Assembly (NCBI GenBank): GCA_024278715.1
Contig: JAJRSN010000264.1
Span: 1-5,577 of the forward strand
Direction of reading: 5' to 3'
Source of the DNA: Calditrichota bacterium
GTDB lineage: Bacteria > Calditrichota > Calditrichia > Calditrichales > Calditrichaceae
DNA length: 5,577 bases
This document shows positions 1-5,577 of the stretch, one piece after another; the stretch's first letter is position 1, and each line of letters opens with the position of its first letter. The notes beneath the pieces were generated by a model. That model ran no database searches. It had not been told where the DNA came from and saw only the letters and a list, made by a program, of their open reading frames with translations. The position numbers were made by a program, and so were the translations under genes.

Positions 1-823
1 AATAAGCCGATCGGGTTAATTTCAGGTTTGTCGTTTGCATCTTGTTTTGCTGATCTAACTGCCGGTAGGCGTCCATCTGTTCGACCAGCGGCTCGGCGTT
101 TAATATTAACGTTTCCGGCGGAGTAAAAGGCTGGACTTCGACCTTCCGCCCGACCAGTTGATTCAATTGCTGTCGCGCGGTGGCTAATTTTCCGCGGGCG
201 GCAATCAACTGCTGGCGGATATTCAAACGCGCCAGCGTCAAAGAAAGCGTGTCCAGCGAAAGCGCCATACCCTGTTTGACCAAAGACCGTAAACGCCTGA
301 TCTGCCATTGTACTCTTTCCAGGGAAGCGTTAAGAACGTCAATTTCCAGTTGTCCGCCCTGCACCTGCCGGTAAGCCGCAATAACCTGAAAAACAATCTG
401 TTTCTGTTTTTGAGTAAAATTAAGGTTTTCCAGGTCCGCTTTTTGCGTCATCAATCGAACTTTGTTTTTCAATGCGAATCCGCTGAACAAAACATAACTG
501 GCTGTAATTCCGCTTTCATAAGTATCGTACACGCCCAAACGGATTGGAGGGACGGCGGCGCCCGGAAAAAACGCCGGGAATTCTATTTCCGGAACAACGG
601 TAACATGCCGGTACGAAGCCTTAAAATCGATTGAGGGCAGGGTCTGACGAAAAACCGCCCTGGCTTCTAATCGCGATTTTTTGTAAGCCTGTTTCTGAGC
701 CTGAAGCTGCTTGTTTTGTTTTAAGGACAATTCGACTACCTGTTTTAAATTCTGTCCGAACAGCGGAGCGAGTGAAAGCAGAAAGATTAAGGCGGTCCGA
801 ATAAAATACTTACGTCCGCTCAT
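1..823 (-). CDS. TolC-family outer-membrane efflux protein, N-terminal part (runs off left edge)
   Basis: Outer-membrane channel component of a tripartite efflux or type I export system; it would form a trimeric barrel with a long periplasmic alpha-helical tunnel. The 274 visible residues start with a signal peptide: basic MSGRK, a hydrophobic stretch at about 7-20, and a likely cleavage at LFG/QN near residue 23. A first long helix follows (about 25-60, 'VVELSLKQNKQLQAQKQAY'), ending in the typical LPSIDFKASY at 62-71. Then come a strand/loop region (72-105), the second strand 'SYVLFSGFALKNKV' (109-122), which matches the family's LFdGG-type motif, and a long coiled-coil-like region (about 125-225) ending in 'LNQLVGRK', the usual end of the first structural repeat. 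Family proteins have about 420-500 residues, so roughly half is seen. The ATG overlaps the regulator's stop codon (ATGA) and has GAGGAG 7 nt upstream. Family assignment is firm; the transported substrate cannot be told. Confidence 0.9.
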   Translation of the reverse strand, partial: MSGRKYFIRTALIFLLSLAPLFGQNLKQVVELSLKQNKQLQAQKQAYKKSRLEARAVFRQTLPSIDFKASYRHVTVVPEIEFPAFFPGAAVPPIRLGVYDTYESGITASYVLFSGFALKNKVRLMTQKADLENLNFTQKQKQIVFQVIAAYRQVQGGQLEIDVLNASLERVQWQIRRLRSLVKQGMALSLDTLSLTLARLNIRQQLIAARGKLATARQQLNQLVGRKVEVQPFTPPETLILNAEPLVEQMDAYRQLDQQNKMQTTNLKLTRSAY

Positions 824-1458
824 GTATTGTCTCCTCGTTTTTTGATGCCAAAATAGAGGTGCTTAAAAATAGCTTCTTTTCGTTTTTCCAAAAAATCGTC
901 GGAATCGGAAAGAATACCGGGGAAGAGTGGTTTGATAATCGGTCCGGCAAGAAAAAAATAGACGCAGGAGCCGATTAAAGTAAACAAAAAGTGAACGGGT
1001 TCTTCCATGGGTTCAATTTCGCCGCGCGCTTCGGCTTTTTTTATTTCGGCGATAAATTTGTGCGGGGTTTGAAGCTTGCCGTCTTGTACAAGCTCGCGGA
1101 TGCATTGTTGAACAATGGCGCCGCCTTCGCTTAGTTCGCGGGCGACGAACATCGGAAGCTGGGGATTGTCGCGCAGCATGTCTAAAAATCTGTTGATGAA
1201 TTGCTTAAGCGTGGAGGCAAAATCTTGCTCGGGCTGGAAAGAATCGCTTAAGGAACTCATGTACTTCATAAAAAGCTGGCGAAAAATAGTGGAGTACAAA
1301 CGTTCTTTGCTGCGGAAATAATAGTGGAGCATGGCTTTGTTAACGCCAGCTCTGTCGGCAATTTCCTGCATCTTTGTCCCGTGCCACCCTTTTTCGACAA
1401 ACACCTGCATGGCGATGTTCAGGATGTGTTCTTCTTTTGGACCAATTGGTTCAACCAT
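820..1458 (-). CDS. TetR/AcrR-family transcriptional regulator
   Basis: A 212-residue cytoplasmic one-component repressor, normal length for the family. The N-terminal DNA-binding domain is clear: helix 1 'HILNIAMQVFVEKGW' (about 11-25), then the helix-turn-helix 'TKMQEIADRAGVNKAMLHYY' followed by FRSKERLY (28-55), the classic TetR signature. The remainder (about 60-212) is the helical ligand-binding and dimer domain, with a hydrophobic helix around 'LFTLIGSCVYFFLAGPIIKP' (158-177). I chose the ATG at 1458: AAAGAG lies 9 nt upstream of it. A TTG three codons earlier (1467) would also be in frame but directly abuts that site, leaving no spacing. The stop codon overlaps the next gene's ATG, so the two are one operon. 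A palindrome lies 17-36 nt upstream of the ATG, over the probable transcription start, suggesting self-repression relieved by an efflux substrate. The ligand cannot be inferred. Confidence 0.92.
   Translation of the reverse strand: MVEPIGPKEEHILNIAMQVFVEKGWHGTKMQEIADRAGVNKAMLHYYFRSKERLYSTIFRQLFMKYMSSLSDSFQPEQDFASTLKQFINRFLDMLRDNPQLPMFVARELSEGGAIVQQCIRELVQDGKLQTPHKFIAEIKKAEARGEIEPMEEPVHFLFTLIGSCVYFFLAGPIIKPLFPGILSDSDDFLEKRKEAIFKHLYFGIKKRGDNT
831..836 (-). promoter_or_regulatory. Ribosome-binding site of the TolC-like gene
   Basis: GAGGAG on the minus strand, 7 nt before the ATG at 823-821. It lies inside the last codons of the upstream regulator gene and fixes the start of the TolC-like gene despite the 4-nt overlap. 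It is the strongest Shine-Dalgarno sequence in the window. Confidence 0.8.
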
Positions 1459-1467
1459 AATATTCAA

Positions 1468-1473
1468 CTCTTT
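1468..1473 (-). promoter_or_regulatory. Ribosome-binding site of the TetR-family gene
   Basis: AAAGAG on the minus strand with a 9-nt spacer to the ATG at 1458-1456. It decides the start in favour of this ATG over the upstream TTG. Five of its six bases (AAGAG) lie within the downstream arm of the 10-bp inverted repeat 1463-1472/1519-1528, so it could be masked in longer transcripts. Confidence 0.6.
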
Positions 1474-1474
1474 A

Positions 1475-1494
1475 ATTTAACCATCTGGTTAAAT
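1475..1494. promoter_or_regulatory. 20-bp palindrome, probable TetR-family operator
   Basis: ATTTAACCATCTGGTTAAAT: two perfect 9-bp arms (ATTTAACCA / TGGTTAAAT) around a 2-bp centre. It sits immediately upstream of the TetR-family gene and overlaps the last bases of the predicted -10 box and the expected transcription start, the usual place for an autorepressor site. Size and symmetry fit a TetR-family dimer site. That this particular regulator binds it is inference from position and symmetry. Confidence 0.75.
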
Positions 1495-1520
1495 ATCGGA
1501 AACAGAATCCAAAAAGTCAA
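1492..1520 (-). promoter_or_regulatory. Predicted sigma70-like promoter of the tetR-tolC operon
   Basis: On the minus strand, TTGACT (1520-1515) as -35, a 17-bp spacer, and GATATT (1497-1492) as -10. The -35 matches consensus at five of six positions, the -10 at four of six. Initiation would fall near 1484-1487, inside the palindrome, giving a leader of about 27 nt. No other convincing promoter is seen in the 113 nt between carB and the regulator start. Confidence 0.5.
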
Positions 1521-1571
1521 GAGTTGAAGGAAAATTATTTTACCCGAAGAACGAATTTCCGGAAAATATTT

Positions 1572-4500
1572 TCAGATATATTCGTTCCAGCTTTTAATTT
1601 GCAGGTTGTCCAGACCTTTGTTTTGGATGGCTTCGATCATGCGCATGGCGATTTGGCGGTTGGTGATCAGGATTTTATTGTAGTCAACGGCTGCCCGGCG
1701 AATCAAATAGCCGTTGGTCAGTTCGTCTTTTTGAAAATTTTTGGGAATATTGATCACCAGATCGATTTTCCCTTCCTTGATGTAATCGAGGGCGTTGGGT
1801 TTTTTTTGATCCAGAGGCCAGTGCAGCCGCGTTACCGGCAATCCGTTTTGACGCAGAAATTTTGCCGTTCCGCCCGTAGCGTAAAGCTTTACTCCCTGTT
1901 GGTGCAGTTGGCGGATGGGTTCCAGCAATTCAGCCTTTGAGGCGATGGTGCCGGTGGAGAGCAGCACGTTTTTAAAAGGGAAGCGAAAACCCACAGCCTG
2001 CAGAGCTTTCAAGAACGCCTCGTAAAAGTCGTCTCCAAGGCAGGCGACTTCGCCGGTTGAGGTCATTTCCACTCCGAGAGCGGGATCCGCTCCTTCGAGG
2101 CGCGTAAAAGAAAACTGCGGAGCCTTTACGCCCACATAATTGAGTTCGAATAGAGAGCGGTCGGGGCGTTCCACCGGCGCTCCTAGCATGATGCGTGTGG
2201 CGAGATCGATGAAATTGTATTTGAGAATTTTTGAAACAAAGGGAAAACTCCGCGAAGCCCGCAGGTTGCACTCAATCACTTTAACCTCGTTGTCGCGGGC
2301 GATGAACTGGATGTTGAACGGTCCGTGAATGTGCAGCGCAGAAGCGATTTGAGCGGCGATTTGGCGCGTTTTGCGGATGGTTTCCAGATACAGACGCTGG
2401 GGAGGAAAAACCAGCGTGGCGTCGCCGGAATGCACGCCCGCGTTTTCCACGTGTTCCGAAATGGCGTAAGCCATTAGTTCGCCGTTTCGAGCCACGGCGT
2501 CGATTTCGATTTCTTTGGCGTTTACCAGATACTTGCTGATAACCGTGGGATGCTGCGGAGAAAGTCTTACCGCTTTTTCGAGATAGGCTTTTAATTCGTC
2601 GTCGTTTGACGCCACAGCCATGGCTGCGCCGCTTAATACGTAAGAGGGTCGAACCAGAACCGGATAACCCACCTGATGAGCAAAGGATATCGCCTCATTT
2701 AAAGAGGTGAGCTCTTTCCACAGCGGTTGATCGATTTTAAGGCGGTCCAATAAAGCAGAAAATTTATGGCGGTTTTCAGCCTTGTCGATATCGCGGGCGG
2801 AGGTGCCTAAAACGGGGATTCCCGCGTTGTCTAAAGCCGTGGCTAAATTATTGGGAATTTGACCGCCGACCGAAATAACGACGCCTTTGAGTTTTAATTT
2901 GCGAAAGACTTCGATGATGGTTTCCAGAGAGATTTCGTCAAAAATAAGCATGTCCGACTGATCGTAATCCGTGCTGACCGTTTCCGGGTTGTAATTGAGC
3001 ATTACGGATTGATAGCCCAGATTTTTCAGAGTCATGGCGGAATTAACGGCGCACCAGTCAAATTCCACCGAGCTGCCGATGCGGTACGATCCGGAACCCA
3101 GAATCAAAACACCGTCCTGTCCGTCGGAGCTTACGTCATCTTCGGTTCCGTTGTAGCTAAGGTACAGATAATTTGTTTTTGCCGGATATTCCCCAGCCAT
3201 GGTGTCAATCTGGCGGATGAAGGGCACCAAACCGTCGTTAAGCCGCCAGTTGCGCACTTCTTCTTCGCCGGTTTTGCACAAACGGGCGATTTGCACATCG
3301 GAGAATCCCGCTTGTTTGGCTCGTTTTAACAAATGTTCGGGCGGGCGGTGATCTTTAAACAAAGATAATTCGCGCGCAATTTGAGCCACCTTTTGCAGTT
3401 TAAACAAAAACCAGTGATCGATTTGCGAAAGTTGATGAATTTCTTCCACGGTAAAGCCGTGTTCAAAGGCTTGCATGATGGCGAAAATGCGCTCCTCGGT
3501 CGGCGCGCGCAGCTCATCGGTAACGTCTTCAAATTTAAAATTTTCGTTTCCCACCAAACCTAAAGCGCCGATTTCCAGCATGCGCAATCCCTTTTGCAAC
3601 GCCTCTTCAAAATGACGTCCGATTGCCATCACCTCGCCGACGGACTTCATGCCGGAGCCGATTTTGCGGGAAACAAGACGAAATTTCTTTAAATCCCAGC
3701 GCGGAATTTTAACCACAACATAGTCCAGAGCCGGTTCGAAAAAAGCAGATGTGGTTTTGGTAACGCTGTTCTTAAGCTGCGGGAGCGTGTAGCCGATCGC
3801 TAACCTGGCAGCCACAAAAGCCAGCGGATAACCGGTAGCCTTGGAAGCCAAAGCGGAGCTTCTGGATAAGCGGGCGTTGACCTCGATTACTCGGTAATCG
3901 GACGTCTCGGGATTTAAGGCGTATTGAATGTTACACTCTCCCACCACTTTCAAATGGCGCACCACCTTGATGGCGATTTCACGCAGTCGATGATATTCTT
4001 CGTTACTCAATGTCTGGCTGGGAGCCACCACAATGCTCTCGCCGGTGTGAATGCCCATGGGATCAAAGTTTTCCATGTTGCACACGGTGATGCAATTATC
4101 TTCGCGGTCGCGGACGACCTCGTATTCTATCTCTTTCCAACCGTGCAAATATTCTTCGACCAAAATTTGCGGCGCCAGCGTCAGGGCTCTGCTCGCCTTC
4201 GCGATCAATTCTTCGTCATTGGCGCAATAGCCCGAACCCAATCCCCCTAACGCGTAGGCGACGCGAACCATTACCGGATAGCCGATTTTTTGGGCGACAT
4301 TTAACGCCTGCTTAACCGTGGTGGCTACATTGCTGCGCGCGGTTTTAACCCCGATTTCCGAAAGACGGGTGATGAAATGCTCGCGGTCTTCCGTGTCGAT
4401 GATCGTTTGCGGCGGAGTGCCGAGCACTTCCACGTCGTATTTTTTAAGGATGCCGCGCCGGTAAAGTTCCAGCCCGGTGTTCAGCGCGGTTTGTCCGCCA

Positions 4501-4766
4501 AAACTGAGCAGAATGCCCTGCGGTCGCTCCTTTTCGATCACTTTTTCCACGAATTCAACCGTCACCGGCAAAAAGTAAATCCGATCCGCCAGATGTTCGG
4601 AGGTCTGGATCGTGGCAATATTTGGATTCACCAAAACGGTGTAAATGCCTTCTTCTTTTAAGGCTTTAATAGCCTGGCTTCCCGAATAATCAAATTCTCC
4701 GGCTTCGCCTATTTTTAAAGCGGCGGAACCTAAAATCAGAACTTTTTTGTATTTGCCTTTTTTCAC
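1572..4766 (-). CDS. carB: Carbamoyl-phosphate synthase large subunit (ammonia-using, two ATP-grasp halves)
   Basis: Makes carbamoyl phosphate in the cytoplasm from bicarbonate, two ATP and ammonia delivered by CarA, for pyrimidine and arginine synthesis. The 1064 residues match the family length (about 1070). First half, carboxyphosphate ATP-grasp (about 1-400): 'LGSAALKIGEAGEFDYSGSQ' (12-31), GGLGSG (174-179), metal ligands Q281, E295, N297. Oligomerisation domain about 400-545. Second half, carbamate-phosphorylating ATP-grasp (about 550-930): 'RIGSSVEFDWCAV' (562-574), 'RPSYVLSGAAM' (706-716), 'ISEHVENAGVHSGDATLV' (769-786), metal ligands Q820, E832, N834. The C-terminal MGS-like allosteric domain (about 930-1064) has ATGGTA (963-968) and VINIPKN (1004-1010). 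The start is GTG; an in-frame TAA lies four codons upstream and no other start is available between. In many positions it reads like animal CAD/CPS1 rather than E. coli CarB. No frameshift or lost key residue is seen. Confidence 0.98.
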   Translation of the reverse strand: MKKGKYKKVLILGSAALKIGEAGEFDYSGSQAIKALKEEGIYTVLVNPNIATIQTSEHLADRIYFLPVTVEFVEKVIEKERPQGILLSFGGQTALNTGLELYRRGILKKYDVEVLGTPPQTIIDTEDREHFITRLSEIGVKTARSNVATTVKQALNVAQKIGYPVMVRVAYALGGLGSGYCANDEELIAKASRALTLAPQILVEEYLHGWKEIEYEVVRDREDNCITVCNMENFDPMGIHTGESIVVAPSQTLSNEEYHRLREIAIKVVRHLKVVGECNIQYALNPETSDYRVIEVNARLSRSSALASKATGYPLAFVAARLAIGYTLPQLKNSVTKTTSAFFEPALDYVVVKIPRWDLKKFRLVSRKIGSGMKSVGEVMAIGRHFEEALQKGLRMLEIGALGLVGNENFKFEDVTDELRAPTEERIFAIMQAFEHGFTVEEIHQLSQIDHWFLFKLQKVAQIARELSLFKDHRPPEHLLKRAKQAGFSDVQIARLCKTGEEEVRNWRLNDGLVPFIRQIDTMAGEYPAKTNYLYLSYNGTEDDVSSDGQDGVLILGSGSYRIGSSVEFDWCAVNSAMTLKNLGYQSVMLNYNPETVSTDYDQSDMLIFDEISLETIIEVFRKLKLKGVVISVGGQIPNNLATALDNAGIPVLGTSARDIDKAENRHKFSALLDRLKIDQPLWKELTSLNEAISFAHQVGYPVLVRPSYVLSGAAMAVASNDDELKAYLEKAVRLSPQHPTVISKYLVNAKEIEIDAVARNGELMAYAISEHVENAGVHSGDATLVFPPQRLYLETIRKTRQIAAQIASALHIHGPFNIQFIARDNEVKVIECNLRASRSFPFVSKILKYNFIDLATRIMLGAPVERPDRSLFELNYVGVKAPQFSFTRLEGADPALGVEMTSTGEVACLGDDFYEAFLKALQAVGFRFPFKNVLLSTGTIASKAELLEPIRQLHQQGVKLYATGGTAKFLRQNGLPVTRLHWPLDQKKPNALDYIKEGKIDLVINIPKNFQKDELTNGYLIRRAAVDYNKILITNRQIAMRMIEAIQNKGLDNLQIKSWNEYI

Positions 4767-4778
4767 CTTTTTTAATTA

Positions 4779-4783
4779 CTCCT
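4779..4783 (-). promoter_or_regulatory. Ribosome-binding site of carB, with unusually long spacing
   Basis: AGGAG on the minus strand, 12 nt before the GTG start, in the 28-nt carA-carB gap. The spacer is A-rich (TAATTAAAAAAG). The spacing is longer than the common 5-9 nt, and the start codon is weak, so carB translation may be modest or coupled to carA. No better site lies between. Confidence 0.55.
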
Positions 4784-4794
4784 GAGTTCAATAA

Positions 4795-5577
4795 TTAGGA
4801 TTTAATGATCCCGATAAAGCGGTCAAACAAAAAACGGGTGTCCGTCGGACCCGGCGAAGCTTCCGGGTGGAACTGGGTGCTCATAAACCGTCCGGAGCTG
4901 TGGATAAGACCTTCGCTGGTTTGATCGTTAATGTTGGAAAAAAACGGCTGCCAGTCCGCAGGGATGGTGGATTCGTCAACCGCAAAGCCGTGATTTTGCG
5001 AAGTAATGTAAGCCCGACCGGTTTGTCTGTTAACGACCGGCTGATTTTGACTGCGGTGCCCGTACTTCATTTTGTACGTTTTGGCGCCGATTGCCAACGC
5101 CATTATTTGATGTCCCAGGCAAATGCCAAACGTCGGGATGCCTTTGTTTAAGATATTTTTCGTATGTTCGACGGTTTCGTTACACAAGGCGGGGTCGCCG
5201 GGTCCGCTGGAAATGAGGATGCCGTCCGCTTTTTCGTCTTCTGCGGGATAGTCCCATGGTACGCGCAGCACTTCGATATCCCGTCGGATCAATTCGTTTA
5301 GAATACTGTGTTTGCAGCCGCAGTCAACCACAACAACGCGTGTTTTTCCCTTGCCGTAAAGTTCGGGTTTTTTAATACTAACTTTTGGCACAAGATTTTC
5401 TTTATTGGGATCGTAAAAATCGCGGTCGCCGTCGCCGATGATCAACTTGGCTAACATCACGCCTTTTTCGCGGATTCGTTTGGTCAGGGCGCGTGTGTCG
5501 ATGCCGGAAATTGCCGGAATTTTTTGATTGTAAAGCCACTGAGCCAGACTTGTTTTCGCCTGCCAGTGAGAATAATC
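4795..5577 (-). CDS. carA: Carbamoyl-phosphate synthase small subunit (glutamine amidotransferase), C-terminal part; start lies off the right edge
   Basis: Hydrolyses glutamine and channels ammonia to CarB. The 260 residues seen are open to the window edge; against a usual length near 360-380, about 95-110 N-terminal residues are missing. Window residues 1-45 are the end of the N-terminal CarA domain ('IPAISGIDTRALTKRIREKG', 20-39). After a short linker comes the class I amidotransferase domain (about 80-258): GPGDP (125-129), nucleophile Cys153 in GICLGHQ (151-157), 'TYKMKYGHR' (167-175), 'SQNHGFAVDE' (193-202), and the catalytic His237 and Glu239 in FHPEASPGP (236-244). The triad is intact, so this is a true glutamine-dependent enzyme. 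The linker 'FYDPNKENLVPKVSIKKP' is shorter than in E. coli CarA and resembles the animal CAD linker. The gene ends 28 nt before carB, so the two are one operon. An in-frame GTG-ATG at 5460-5455 is internal, not the start, because conserved sequence continues upstream. Confidence 0.97.
   Translation of the reverse strand, partial: DYSHWQAKTSLAQWLYNQKIPAISGIDTRALTKRIREKGVMLAKLIIGDGDRDFYDPNKENLVPKVSIKKPELYGKGKTRVVVVDCGCKHSILNELIRRDIEVLRVPWDYPAEDEKADGILISSGPGDPALCNETVEHTKNILNKGIPTFGICLGHQIMALAIGAKTYKMKYGHRSQNQPVVNRQTGRAYITSQNHGFAVDESTIPADWQPFFSNINDQTSEGLIHSSGRFMSTQFHPEASPGPTDTRFLFDRFIGIIKS

Larger units (their letters stand above)
1463..1528. repeat. 10-bp perfect inverted repeat bracketing the promoter and operator
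   Basis: TTCAACTCTT at 1463-1472 and its exact reverse complement AAGAGTTGAA at 1519-1528, separated by 46 bp. The right arm overlaps the first two bases of the predicted -35 box; the left arm covers most of the regulator's ribosome-binding site. Its centre (1495.5) is not that of the operator palindrome (1484.5), so it is a separate element. In RNA read through from carB, the arms could pair and enclose the operator hairpin; RNA started at the local promoter would lack the 5' arm. The repeat is seen directly; the function is inference. Confidence 0.55.

Noticed and set aside
308..634. Plus-strand open frames at 180-374 and 308-634
   Set aside because: They are antisense to the TolC-like gene, which has a signal peptide, family motifs and a strong ribosome-binding site on the other strand.
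1459..1467. TTG at 1467 as the start of the TetR-family protein, adding three residues
   Set aside because: AAAGAG directly abuts this TTG with no spacing, whereas it lies 9 nt from the ATG at 1458; TTG is also the weaker start.
1556..1565. TTTCCGGAAA palindrome after the carB stop as a rho-independent terminator
   Set aside because: The arms are only 5 bp, there is no room for a loop, and no U-run follows.
1524..1940. Plus-strand open frame of 138 codons, and similar ones at 3009-3329 and 3924-4250
   Set aside because: They lie antisense to carB, whose protein is conserved along its full length; they show no recognisable family and no convincing ribosome-binding site. They are mirror frames of a long conserved gene.
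1972..2271. Minus-strand open frame of 99 codons inside carB
   Set aside because: It is a shifted frame within the conserved second ATP-grasp half and C-terminal part of carB, Arg/Ser-rich as out-of-frame translations often are.
5455..5460. GTG-ATG as the start of carA
   Set aside because: The frame stays open to the window edge and the upstream residues (SGIDTRALTKRIREKG) are conserved CarA sequence, so the real start is outside the window.
5502..5521. Tandem 10-bp repeat TGCCGGAAAT/TGCCGGAATT
   Set aside because: It lies in carA codons for the conserved IPAISGIDTR segment; the repeat is explained by coding constraint and similar codons.

Overview
The window is bacterial and compact. It holds four genes, all on the minus strand, read from right to left: the 3' part of carA (small, glutamine-hydrolysing subunit of carbamoyl-phosphate synthase), a complete carB (large subunit), a complete TetR/AcrR-family regulator, and the 5' part of a TolC-like outer-membrane efflux protein that runs off the left edge. 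There are no RNA genes, insertion sequences, CRISPR arrays or other mobile elements that I can see.

Organism: the signal peptide plus TolC-type protein points to a Gram-negative cell envelope. The CarA and CarB proteins are not of the enterobacterial type; as far as I can align from memory, they read like the animal CAD/CPS1 proteins and like the Bacteroidota/Calditrichota versions. Clear Shine-Dalgarno sequences and a sigma70-like promoter (TTGACT, 17 bp, GATATT) fit a non-Bacteroidia member of the FCB group, for example Calditrichota, better than a typical Bacteroides. This assignment is inference.

Right part (1572-5577): carA and carB lie 28 nt apart and are surely one transcript. They make carbamoyl phosphate from glutamine, bicarbonate and two ATP for pyrimidine and arginine synthesis. 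The promoter of this operon lies outside the window.

Middle (1459-1571): the gap between carB and the regulator holds a promoter, a near-perfect 20-bp palindrome over the expected transcription start (the likely operator), and a separate 10-bp inverted repeat that brackets the promoter and whose downstream arm contains the regulator's ribosome-binding site. No terminator is visible after carB, so read-through into the regulator is possible, and the outer inverted repeat could silence translation of such read-through RNA.

Left part (1-1458): the regulator and the TolC-like gene overlap by 4 nt (ATGA), so they are co-transcribed and probably translationally coupled. This is the usual head of a self-regulated drug or solute efflux operon; the membrane-fusion and pump genes would be expected further left, outside the window.

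Most of the content is ordinary housekeeping and efflux. The points worth a second look are the layered control region at 1463-1528 and the eukaryote-like CPSase.
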